From assembly GCA_947034885.2 (NCBI GenBank), contig OX344749.2:20289501-20353500 (forward strand): a DNA stretch of 64,000 nt, read 5' to 3'. Below the pieces are notes generated by a model. The model searched no databases, was not told the origin of the DNA, and saw nothing but the letters and a program-made list of their open reading frames with translations. Shown one piece after another: positions 37,071 through 47,951 of this stretch; position 1 is the first letter of the stretch; each line of letters begins with the position of its first letter. Made by a program: the position numbers and the translations under genes. The DNA is from Thuidium tamariscinum (lineage: Eukaryota > Streptophyta > Bryopsida > Hypnales > Thuidiaceae).

Positions 37071-38169
37071 GTGACTGATTGCGGAAAAAGAAGCTCGGCT
37101 TGCGGATGATCTGGCCGTCGTTGGGAGTTGTGGATCGGGTCCGCCGTTGGAAATCATTGTTGCAAAAAACTTACTTAGAGTCCGTGTGAGTTCTTGTTCG
37201 TTCTTGGCATCGAGCGAGCAAACGACCCGCCGTTACATCCGACTTCTGGATTCTCTATTTCCCAGCCATTTTTTTTTTCTGAAAATTGTCTGGAAATTCG
37301 CCTGCAACTTTGACGAAATGCATTTCACTCGCTTTCAATGCGCGTGAGACCATCAATCGACAACTTATTTTTTAGGAGAAATTGGTACTGTTACTTTCTG
37401 GGGAGTTGGAGAGACTGGCAGGCAGGCAGGGACGCAGGGGGCGGAGTCAGGAACTAGCCGCTCTCTCGCACTAACTCCTTGAATCCATTCCCCTTCGGCG
37501 CATGGGCGACGATGCTTCTGTTAGTTCTGTAGGTCTTGGGTGGGGAGTTTTGTGGCCCCTTCGTGGCTTAGGTTCAAACGGGAGCTGAATCTTTTATGAA
37601 TTTGTTCGTGGTGGTGGATCGTGGTGCAACAGGGGTTGCAACCATTCTTGATCTGCTTCTTGTGTACGCCGGCTATCGTGATTCTTCTTCATCTTCTTCT
37701 TGCTGGTGCGTTTCCCGAGCTTGAATCGTGACGACTGCCCTTTTGTTGCGAAGTGGTTTGCGAGGTTGGGTTGGATTAGAGAGGAGGAAGGGGAACTTGA
37801 AGTATGAAGCAACGTGTCTAGAAATGTTATGCAAAGCTTATTAGCCTTGATCTGTCTCTTCGATTCGATTCACGTATCACCGATCTATACCGCATTTTGC
37901 AATTTTTCACCGACTTCAGAGTAATCCGAATCCTCTGTTTTTCTGTCATTTCATCAACACGAAGGTCTTTTCACTGTTTGGATCCCGACACGAGTGGCTT
38001 GAAATAGGATTTTGCAATTTCTGTGGAAGTAAAGGCACTGATTGTCTCCCTGAGCGCCCGGATGTATCCCTTTGGAGATTTGGGTTATGGGCATATTGGG
38101 TTGTAAAATTCTTGGTTTATAAGCTATGAGCAAATGGTAAACAAAATCTGATTAGCGTTGGATGATGTG

Positions 38170-38355
38170 ATGGACGCAGCTACCAAAATTCATTTCCAAG
38201 CTCACCACCGTGGGTTTAGGCGCAGACCGAAGCGGTTCCGTAATTACGATCTGGCAATGGATGGATTGATATTCATTTTGCAAGGCCTCTGTTGTATACC
38301 ATCCGCAGTGCAATTGCAGGGCGGAAGGGGCAGCGGCAGCGAGCGTCCCTGTTGA
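38170..38355 (+). other. Candidate upstream ORF of the galactosyltransferase gene
   Basis: A 61-codon ATG-initiated frame ends with TGA at 38353-38355, only 10 nt before the main ATG at 38366. It is Arg-rich in the middle with a short hydrophobic patch. If it is in the mature 5' UTR it would hinder translation of the main frame. An AG at 38320 (TTGCAATTGCAG-like context) could instead be an intron acceptor, in which case part of it is removed. No homologue is recognised. Confidence 0.3.
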
Positions 38356-38365
38356 TTTGTACGCC

Positions 38366-41300
38366 ATGTCAAAGAAGAGGCGAGGAGGCTACATTCTGCT
38401 CTTACTTCTCTCTCTCTTTGCTATACGATGTAGCCTCTCGACCGGTATTTTCAGCTTCGAGAAACCGAGCTACCCGTCTTACGAGTTTTCCAATTCTTCT
38501 AATCTCACCTTGCTTTCAACTCCCCGCCCTAATCCTCTAGACATCAATTCCAGCTCCCTTAGCAATTCCAGCAACCCTAGCAATGCTGTTTTTCATTCAA
38601 GTGAACCGCTCTCCAACAACACTATAGTATCGGAGTACCCCACCATTGACCCTAAGTTTTTCAAGACTCCGAAGGTATCACCAGTATGGGGATACATGGT
38701 GAAACATTTGAAGCGGCCGAATATTACAGAGGAAGCCAGCAAGGCGATGCAGGAAGGGGTTGGGGCATGGGAAGAGATCACCAAGTCCATGGTGGAGAAA
38801 CGAGCCAACAGTAGTAGTAACTATCCGAGAGTGGGCAACAAGTGTCCCTATTTTGTGAGTGCTTTGAATGCCACTCAATTGAAAACCGATCCGTTTCTGC
38901 TGCCCATTCCGTGTGGGCTGGTGTTGGATTCTTCGGTGACGGTGGTGGGCACACCCGGGGTTTCCAGTGGAAGATTCTCTCTGGAGCTGATTGGCTCAAT
39001 GTTGTTTGGAGAGAACGATGAGCCGGTGGTGTTTCATTTTTCAGTGCGTTTGCGTGGTGATCGGGTGACTGAGCATCCAATTATAGTGCAAAACACTTGG
39101 ACTGTTGGTGGGGATTGGCAAACTGAACAGCGGTGCCCTACTGTACTGGACAGCAAGGGTGCTAATGACACTACAGGTCAGCATTCCATCTACAGTCGTC
39201 GAATGGTTTATGAAAAGCAGGGTTTTCGAGTAAAATTAGGCTATTTGAAGAACCTTTAGGTGACTTCATAAAGAAGGTGCATCAGCGAGTGGCAGGTGCA
39301 TGTATCACTCGGTTGATGGTGTGTAAAAGTTACTGGTACAGTGTAATTTCTTCTGAAAAGTTCTCCTGATACATACAAGGTTTTGAATTTTGTGACGTAC
39401 ACGAGCTCATATCCTGATGTTTTTTTGACAGTGGATGGTCTGAAACTCTGCAATCCCGACATTGGACAGAATATAACGAGAGAGGTTGGTCCAGGACTTT
39501 GGAAAGAGCTCAATGTTCTAGGGTCGCCGAGCACCTGGTTTCCATTTGCTGAGGGGTTTCCTTTTGTGGCTACCATCTCGGTTGGGTGGGACGGTTTCCA
39601 CGTCTCTATCAACGGAAAGCATATTTCGTCATTCAAGTACCGTCAGGTTTCCTTCATCTTTCTCATCCGTTTTGTTGAACTTGTTTTCGAAATGACCTCG
39701 TATTGCGGCTGCCATTGCACTTTCAGTGCCCTTCTCATATTCAAATAGAGTGAGACATCTGTCAGACACCCAAAAGGCCGAAAGTGACTGCTCCGTAGAA
39801 GTTGAAATACGTCATTCTGAAAGCTTCAAGGGAGTAAACAAAATGCGCTGATCGAAAGAAGAATTATACCTTAATTTTGAACAATGATGGTACGTTTTTA
39901 AAGTTACAGTAGGTGGATGTTAGCTTTCGAAGTAGGCTTTCTATATTTGGTTCGCGCATTTAGGGGTTAACACCTAATCTCCACGCTGAGGGGTGCCGTC
40001 GTCAGTTCCTGCGCTATTAATCAGTGATCTTTTTCTGAGACAGAGCTTGGAGCCCTGGATGGTGAATTCGTTGCGCATCAAAGGGGACCTGCAAATATCT
40101 TCAGTGATGGTGAACGGGCTTCCAATATCTGATGATGCATCTGTTATACCTGATTTAAAGGTCATTAGGGCTCCCAAGTTGCCGAAGAAGGCAACTCTGT
40201 TTATTGGAGTGTTTTCCTCAAACAGCAACTTTGTTCGAAGGATGGCTGTGAGAAGGACTTGGATGCAGTATCCGGAGGTTCGAAATAGGACTGTAGTGGT
40301 GCGGTTTTTTGTGGGATTGGTAAGTTTGTCGTTTTATGTTTGATTTCGAGAGTGGAAGTAGATCTAGATATGGAAGTTTGATGTGAAGTAGGGCATGCAT
40401 CTGAGCAAGACCCTACCTGTTTAAATTCTGCTAGTTCTGGTGTTCAGAATATGCAGTATTACGTAAATTTTGTACGGGACTCTTGTTTTTCACTCAAATT
40501 CACATTGCAAGGAGCAGGTGTTGGGTGAGAGCACTCACACCTTGTAGCGTACTTGGATGGTTATGCAGCACCAGAACGAGCAAGTGAATGAAGAGCTGTG
40601 GAGCGAGTCTCTTACTTATGGGGACATGCAGATTCTGCCAATGGTGGACTACTACAACATAATCACCTACAAAACTTTAGCCATTTGTATGTATACGGTA
40701 CGTACTTCGTTGGCCGTTTTGTGGTGCGTCATTTAACCCCTAAGTGCTCAAATGTTCAGAAGTGGTGGCTTCCATATCTATGGGAGTTGAAGTACATCAT
40801 TTTGGAAGCTTCTAGGTAATTTAACTCACTGGTAAGTTGCCGTTGTGGTTGACCAGGAATACAATCTGAAGACAAAATATGTAATGAAGACTGATGACGA
40901 CACGTTTGTGCGAGTGGATGCGGTTCTTTCAAGCATTGTTGAGTCGAGACACAACTATAGTCTTCTTCTGGGCAATGTTGCCTTCAATGCCACTCCTGCA
41001 CGAGACCCTAATAACAAGTGGTTTATCAATACAAGTGTAATGGATCTCACTCCCTCTCATGGTCAATTCTGCTTACTCCTTTGACAGTTTGTAATCAGTT
41101 TTTGATTGTGTAAACCCGTACATTCCCAAATTGCCCAACGTCGCTACTTCCATATGTCTAAGAGTTGATACAAATCAATTTCGAATGTAACAGAATGTAC
41201 CAATAGAAAGCAGAAATCATATCCTACATTTTTGAACCATAGAAGTGCCCAAGCTAAAACTATAAAGTTCACATTAGGAAGCTAATAGAGGATCAAAGTA

Positions 41301-41845
41301 ACTTTCCAATCACACTTCGTTTTAGTAACATGATTTATTCTCTGTTATTGAATTGCGTTGTGTGCGAAGTTGACGTTTGTTATTTGGATGCAGGATTGGG
41401 GCAATTCTACTTACCCACCGTGGGCTCATGGACCAGGCTATATCCTGTCTCAGGACATTGCTCACTTCGTAGTCCGAGGTCACCAAAAGAACTTCTTGAA
41501 GGTACGAATTCTGTCTCTTTTATTCAGTCAATATTCAGGGCCTTTCCGTTCGGCTTGAAACTGTATCAAGTTTTATATTATTGTATGAGCCTACCTGAAT
41601 CTAGATGTATTGAGAATGGGTTGCAGTTTTTCAAATTGGAGGACGTGGCAATGGGAATATGGATTGATCAGTTCAAAACTTTAAAGAACAAGACGGTAGA
41701 CTATGTAAGCCTCGAGAGTTATCAACACGGACAATGTGAGAATGGGTTCACCATATCACATTACCAGAATCCAACTCAGATGCAGTGTCTCTGGAGCAAA
41801 GAGCTGGAAGGACAACATGGGATCTGCTGCAATACCGAACCCTAA
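38366..41845 (+). CDS. GALT1: GALT1-type beta-1,3-galactosyltransferase (GT31 with galectin domain), seven exons
   Basis: The exons that join in frame are 38366-39176, 39432-39646, 40044-40319, 40569-40697, 40857-41036, 41394-41501 and 41627-41845, all with GT-AG introns (255, 397, 249, 159, 357, 125 bp), giving 645 residues; Arabidopsis GALT1 is about the same length. Residues 1-30 are a type II Golgi anchor (basic SKKRRGG then a Leu-rich span). A Ser/Asn-rich stem with several N-glycosylation sequons follows. About 180-340 is the galectin-like domain ([21 protein letters not shown], then [13 protein letters not shown]). About 390-640 is the GT31 domain: [11 protein letters not shown] (407-417), the metal-binding DDD at 490-492 in [26 protein letters not shown] at 578-583, and a C-terminal CC. 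GALT1 adds beta-1,3-galactose to N-glycans in Lewis-a synthesis; relatives GALT2-6 act on hydroxyproline of arabinogalactan proteins. Family certain; GALT1 subclade likely. No break seen. Confidence 0.93.
39647..40043 (+). repeat. Intron 2 with family A-like end and shared intron segment
   Basis: The intron contains GTTGAAATACGTCATTCTGA around 39800, closely related to segments in introns 4 and 5, and a family A right-end motif CATTTAGGGG directly before TTAA at 39967-39970. It is probably a decayed small TIR element. Confidence 0.5.
40698..40856 (+). repeat. Intron 4 with mini family A-like element
   Basis: TTAA at 40733-40736 is followed by CCCCTAAGTGCTCAAATG, the family A left-end pattern; about 85 bp later another TTAA (40821-40824) follows GCTTCTAGG. 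In between lies GAGTTGAAGTACATCATTTTGG, shared in diverged form with introns 2 and 5. It occupies over half of the intron. Confidence 0.5.
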
Positions 41846-42927
41846 AGTTTTGATTCCATGTTGCTGTAGAGCATTTTAGATTTTAGTGGGGATAAAGTTT
41901 TGGAATATTTTTCTTCCTAGTACAGATGCCCCAAGTTCTTAGTAGGGTTACTGCTCGCCACTCATTTTGAGGTGAGAGCAAACGGCAGTGCTTGTACAAT
42001 GACCTCCTTCACTGCAAGTGAATGAACGAGACAGAAACATGATGTTAATTTAGTACCCTAAACCCTACTTGACGATTGCTTTCGTTTTGAGCTCTTGAAT
42101 CCGACTCAAGGAGTCGAGATTCAGGCCAAAATCAATCAATTGCTTAAGATTGAGGTCTCTCACTCTTTGTGCTGTCTGGAGAGGCACTTCTGAAGTTTTC
42201 ATGGATTTCTATCCTGGAAAGTTCGATTTCTCACCCACAATTCCATGTTTGTGTGGACAATTTGACTTAGGGAATTGGGAATGTTGGATTGTACTGGGGC
42301 GTATTTGGTTGTATAAATCATATCTACCAGAAATGTGCGTAACTAACATTTCGAGTTTTTTTACTTTGGATAATACGGTAACATTTGAGAGCATTCTTCG
42401 GATAGTAAGATTTCTGAAGTTTATCAAGTTATCATGTAGTGTGTGGAAGTTTACAATCGTATAAAATATTGGTGTATTTTTTTTTCATGATTATTTGGAG
42501 GCTTTTTGGAGTGAGAAATAAAAGAATGTAAGTATTTGGGATCATATTTCAGAAAATAATATTTTATTCATGAAAATTGAGAAACTGATGAAGATTGTAC
42601 AATCTGATTCTAAAAAACATTCTCCGATTCTTTCTTTTTCTAAGTTTCACACTTACAGTGCAAAATTTTCATTATTACCTTTTTATTTTGATTAAATTTA
42701 AAATGTTTTATATCTGATTCGAAATTTAAAACTCAAATTTATGCGTAGTACCAGTATGAGCTTAGTACTTTTGCAACAATATGTCTAACTCTTGAAAAAT
42801 GTTAAGAAATTTGAATTCCTCAAACTGATATGGAATATTTGAATTGCTCAAAACATTATAAGAGTCAGTGTGTTTGTATGGAGAGAGAAAAATCAAATAG
42901 CTAGGAGAGAACAGTTGGATATTTGTA
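41846..42927. other. 3' flank of the galactosyltransferase gene
   Basis: It presumably contains the 3' UTR at its left part. No other gene is recognised; a 104-codon frame at 42150-42464 has no family motif. Confidence 0.5.
42517..42522 (+). promoter_or_regulatory. Candidate polyadenylation signal (AATAAA)
   Basis: The canonical hexamer lies about 670 bp after the galactosyltransferase stop codon, in AT-rich DNA with T-rich flanks. Plant signals are degenerate, so an earlier cleavage site in 41850-42450 is equally possible. Confidence 0.25.
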
Positions 42928-43498
42928 TTAAGGTGGGTATACCTAAAAGCGCCACTTATTCTTACTGTGCCTAGTTCCTGTTATCATGTTCAGATTTTTA
43001 TAACGTAGGGGCTGTAATTGCAACCCTGTCTCTAAAAGCGATTTGGTAGATTTTGCCTCTAACATGTACCAGAAATGTACATTTCAGGAGGGGGTTGCTT
43101 TTAGAAATCACCGTGTTTTCAACTTCAAAAATTCATAACTAATTCCATGAAGGTCCAAAAAATATGAAATGACTTGGGTGAGATGCCAATTCCATTTTTC
43201 TTACCACGAAAATTTACTAAAAATTGTTTTAAGGAGTTTAGCTTCCCCAAAATGCAAATCAGCTGGTAAAGGGTCGCTTTTACAGCCCCCTACCTTACAG
43301 TCTTGTTGGCAAGTGCAAACATGTTCCAACGCACCAAAGAACAGAGGATTTGGATACCATATGCAAAAGTTATTAACGGTCAAAGTCTGTTTCTAAAAGC
43401 GCCATCTACAGTCTGGGTACATGACTGATTTTGGAAATGTATGTGCATTGTAGATGGTGCTTTTAGGCCAGTTGCCATTTTGGGTGTACCTACCTTAA
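42928..43498. mobile_element. TTAA-flanked TIR element A11 with GGTGGGTATACC ends
   Basis: A 563-bp interval (42932-43494) with left end GGTGGGTATACCTAAAAG and right end the inverse-like TTTTGGGTGTACCTACC, flanked by TTAA at 42928-42931 and 43495-43498. TCTAAAAGCG(C/A) motifs recur inside in both orientations. The TIR differs from family A, but the target is the same. Its right TTAA is also the left TTAA of A4. It is non-coding. Confidence 0.7.
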
Positions 43499-44244
43499 CC
43501 CCTAAAGCCCTGAGGTGTGATTTTTAGCATTATACATTTTTTTGGGCAACTCACTACAAATGGAGTTTTTATTTTTTTCTGCTAAATTTTTTACACAAGA
43601 TGTGCCCAAGGAGTAGCTTTAAGGCCCAACAATTTTCATAACTTTTGACTTTGTGGTTAAAAAGTTATGGCATGATATATAGTTTTCTTTACTTGGAGGG
43701 CAGCCTAGGCAGATGAAAAAACTTCTTTAAAATTTCTTTTTTTTCAAAAGTGAAATTTCAAATTTATTCTTTAGGTTTTTACAAACATGGGAAGCTTTGT
43801 TTCATCTCATTTGGATTAAGGAGTCAAAAGTTATGAGCAATTTTAGTTTTCAGGTAGGTATGGTTTTAAAAAATTCCATACCTACCCACAAACTAAAATT
43901 GCTCATAACTTTTGACTCCTTAATCCAAATGGAATGAAACAAATCTTCCCATGTCTGTAAAAAACTAAAGAATCAAATTGAAATTTCACTTTTGAAAAAA
44001 AAGTTTTTTTAAAGAAGTTTTTTCATCTGCCTGGGTTGCCCTTTGAGTAAAGAAAACAACATATCATGCCATAACTTTTTAACCACAAAGTCAAAAGTTA
44101 CAGAAATTGTTGGGCCTTAAAGCTACTCCTTGGGCACATCTTGTGTAAAAATTTCAGCAAAAGAAAACAAAAAACTCCATTCATAGTGAGTTGCCCAAAA
44201 AATTTATAATGCCAAAAAACGCACCTCAAGGCTTTAGAGGTTAA
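43495..44244. mobile_element. Family A foldback element A4 (near-perfect 740-bp hairpin)
   Basis: The interval 43499-44240 is flanked by TTAA on both sides. The left end is CCCCTAAAGCCCTGAGGTG, the right end CACCTCAAGGCTTTAGAGG. Each arm (about 360 bp) is the inverse of the other, with only a short centre near 43864-43880. Both arms correspond to the left half of A1 (ACTCACTACAAATGGAG, GGAGTAGCTTTAAGGCCCAA), so the right half of the ancestral element was replaced by an inverted left half. A transcript would form a long double-stranded RNA. Confidence 0.92.
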
Positions 44245-46941
44245 GTAAGTGGTAACCTTTAGGGCAAAAAAAAAGGTGCCTATGCACAATGCAATTCTTC
44301 TTGAGGATGAAATTAATTGTCTTTAACATTATTATGTGCACCCTTATTATTTGAGACTACTTCTCTAAATACCAAGACATGCAATTAAATAGTATACAAA
44401 TAATTTTACAAAATTGTATGTGTTACAAATCATTTAGATATCATTCTTCAATTTTGTGAATAATTGTGAGGATCATTTTTCCACATTCAATTTTGAAATA
44501 TTTCATTCTCTCCAATCTCTTCTACACTTATAATTTTACACGTATTCACTAAAAAAAACTCTCTTGATAGTTTGTTATATTTTTATAATAACTAAATTAT
44601 AGCAAGTTAAAAACTCCTAGATATTGTATCCTTGTAGATTTTTTTGTCTATCAAGACAAATGAAATCAATTTTTTTTATATCTACATATCCTATTGAAGG
44701 ATTTCCAACCAATCAAATATAATAATTAGACTCATACTTATATAGCCTATGGAAGGTTTGTTGCAAGACACTAGTCTAATCTTTTGTTTCCTCATTCAAT
44801 AGAAGTGATGTTTTTGCTACAACTTTTCCCTTATACCTTCAATGATAGACATAAGATTCGTAAATAAGGTACAGAGAATTATTCTATACTTGGATTTAAT
44901 TGTATCATGCTTTTTTTAAAAAATTAGTTGAATAAGTAGGCCTAAATAAATTCTATTGGGATTTTGGGATTTAAAAAAATACTATTGAAATCTGAAAATT
45001 AGGAATTTCAAGATAAAATTCTAAAAAGAGTTTCTTCCATAGAACTTACACCTTTAAATTAAAAAAAATTCATGAAACTATTTTTTGTTGATATTCAAGA
45101 CATTGACAAAGTAAACTTTACTTTGAATGTACTTCAAAAGTGTAGAGAAATTTTACTTTTGGTTGGCCTTCCTTATGTACAAGCCTTCCAACTAGAATCA
45201 TAGACAATGGAACAATTCTATGTATATCTTTGAGTTTCTTCACGAGCTTCTTTCATATTTAAAAAATTAAAACAACAAAATTTCTATTGTCCTAGAATTT
45301 TTCATCAACCATTTTCAATACATAACATTACATGGAGAATGATAAATTTTTCTGAAGCTTGAATTATTATGAATACATTACTTTTTGTATTTTCCCTAGT
45401 AAATGTTTCATTCTTTATTTAATTAAGTTTGAAATCCCAATTGTACTTCCAATATGGTGTATTTTGGGTAATTGATACAAATGGGATCTAAATTGTATCT
45501 AAATTTTTGTCTTCATACTAAGTGAGATGCAATGACACTTGTTGCTTTTAACTTGAATCATTATTGAACCTCTTGCATGTATGAGAAACCAAAAAATGGC
45601 CACCCTATTTGAGCATGATAAGGTTTAAATGTTAGTTGATGCATGAATGCAAATTTGTGAGCATTTAGTAGTCATAAATAAGAAGTGGGAAACAAAAATT
45701 ATTATTTCTCGGTAACTTATGGATTTGGAGTTATCTTATCCTTTCAAAATGTAGTTGTAAGCCACTACATTGGCCCACAAATTAGAACTAGGGAAATTTA
45801 AACAATTTAAGTGAAATCACAAGCTAGGAATTATTAGTTGAATGAATTTAAAATATAAGAATGAATTAATGGATTTTCCAATAGGTAGGTATGAAAATTC
45901 TATAACAATGGTGTGAACTTTAGGAATTTCAATTATGTAAAAATTATGAGAAATTTCTAGGGAAAAATTAAGAATTTTAAATCAAAAAGACATTAAAGAA
46001 AAAAAACGTGAATTTAATCATATTAGAAAAATAAACTATTACATGAAGAAAATTGTATAAGAAAACAATTGGAATTAAAAACACAAATACAAAAAATATA
46101 TAACTAATTAGAAGAATTAGAACAACTATTAGACCATTGAAATTGTGAAAGGCACACAAAAATAGGGAAAAACAATAGAATAGTTAGATTTATAGTAGCT
46201 TAGGGAGGTTCATAGTAAAGTAGTACATTTATAGTAAAATAGTGCAATTTTCCACAATTTAGTGCATTTTTTAGTAAATTAGAGTAGGAAAGAAATTTTA
46301 GCAAATGGATCTTTGAACCAAGGTAGACAAACCTATTTCCACTCCATCCTATTTTTGGCCCTATCTCTACCATAGAATTCATTCAAATCCATTTACTTTT
46401 TTGACAATTAATGCATCAATTCCAACTTAGATAACATGTTAGTCCTTAATTGGTAGATACTCAAGTGCTATCAGGTACATGGAATGGCAATTATAAGTTG
46501 TTTTGGATATGTTTATGATCCCCTTATATAAGCACTTCTGTATTTCTATGAAGACCACTTCAAAAATTTATAGAAATTATAATTTTAATTGGAAAATTAT
46601 AATTCCACTTGGGTTTGAATTGTGAAACATACATACACCTCTAAAATATATGTGCCCCTCTTGGAGTTGACCCCAAGATGTTCAAATTGCAAATCTAGGT
46701 GGTATTAGGCTTGTCTAGCTACCTTAACTACTCTTAGTATAGGAATTTGAAGATCTTTAGTGAATCTTTTCTTCTTCTCTACAAAGGAAAAAACTTTGGG
46801 ATTGATGATGTTTTGAGTTCGACTTAGGTAGAAACCAAATGAGGAAAGGAAGTAGGATACCATACCGATTAGGTTCCATATCTTTTTGTGTAGAAGGACA
46901 ATGGAAAATGAAGATGATTGGTTAGCGTTGAGACTATGGGC
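44245..46941. other. AT-rich DNA without recognised genes
   Basis: No coding family, TIR or tandem array was recognised in this 2.7-kb stretch. Several 60-65 codon frames are chance frames in AT-rich DNA. Confidence 0.5.
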
Positions 46942-47191
46942 CATTAGATGTTTTTTCAGCAATTTAGAAGACTGCGAGTTCCCAACTGTGGGAACGCTGT
47001 CAGGAACTGCCACATCTGCGATCTGACGTGGTCGAGAGACTGCCACGTCAGATAATAATATTAAAATTTATTTATTTTTTAAATAAATAAATATTTATTT
47101 ATTATTATTATTATTATATTTTATTCTGATTGTTCACAGCCTTGGGAACAGGCCTCAAACAGTCTTCTAATCTCCCAAAAAACATCTAATG
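46942..47191. mobile_element. 250-bp TIR element
   Basis: The left end CATTAGATGTTTTTTCAGC is matched at the right by the inverse GGGAGATTAG-type sequence ending AAAAAACATCTAATG; pairing extends through TTAGAAGACTG. Between the ends lie two copies of GACTGCCAC/AACTGCCAC motifs and an AT-rich (ATTT/ATT) run. No target duplication is evident. It is non-coding. Confidence 0.65.
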
Positions 47192-47951
47192 TGACTTGGC
47201 TAGTTTAGTAGTGGGAGGTTGAATTATAGCGGATCGAAACCATTGCTTTGCTTGAGGGTATTAGCTTGAGAAATCGAGCGTCCAGACGAGAGATTAGGGA
47301 TTTAGAGATACTGAGTGAGGATTGATCTGGGGTGCCCAAAATGATGTGACGTTGTTGAATGGACAGGCAACCTAGATCATCTAGGTCAGGTCAGCAGCAA
47401 GGAACGAAGCCCAAGGCGACGACGACACAAGGCACGGACCAAGGAATTAAGAGCCAAGAAAACGAAACCAGATCATGGAAATTCGAGCTGGAATCTCCCA
47501 AACAAGAGGAAGATCACGCGAGGCGCCTGGATCACGGAGACTCGACTTGCTGCAGTCCAAGATTCTTGAGGGTAGAGATCGATTCCTCCACGGCGATTGA
47601 AGGAGCAGATTGAAGGACGAAAAGGAGCTGATGTGATCCCGAATCCCTGGCGTGAGAGGAAGTCGAGATGAATGAGGGAAACATCCGGAGCAGAAGATTC
47701 GAAGGTCAATACAACAATTCCCGAGCAGTAGATGAAGACGACCGGCGAAACTGAAGGCGCTGTCCCAGCATTCGGTAAGCTAGTTGAAGGGTTTTTTTTT
47801 CGTCCCTTTTAATCTGTGCTTGCTGAAGAATGAGCAGAAAGAGTCGCACCAGCCAACAGACCAGGACTCATAATCATGCAGATTCAGAAATGGAGCATCT
47901 ACGGACTGGAACAAAATTTGGGGGGAGTGAAACATCTTGACTAAATTTTTC
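47192..47951 (+). other. Low-copy GC-richer patch with an 84-codon frame
   Basis: An ATG at 47359 opens an 84-codon frame to 47613 rich in Gln, Lys, Arg, Ser and Thr (begins MDRQPRSSRSGQQQG). It has no recognised domain, and an overlapping frame exists on the minus strand. It might be the start of a gene, a gag-like leader or chance; its edges are a TIR element on the left and element A5 on the right. Confidence 0.25.

Noticed and set aside
36666-37078. Overlapping open frames of 79-117 codons on both strands
   Set aside because: They arise from the CG-rich degenerate repeat, which depletes stop codons on all frames; no protein family is recognised.
38357-38365. Starting the galactosyltransferase three codons earlier at TTG
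   Set aside because: A nuclear plant gene should initiate at ATG; the ATG at 38366 is followed immediately by the basic residues and membrane anchor expected of the family.
39177-39259. Continuation of galactosyltransferase exon 1 to the stop at 39259
   Set aside because: Splicing at 39176/39177 to 39432 keeps the frame and gives the conserved TVDGLKLC block; the read-through residues do not match the family.
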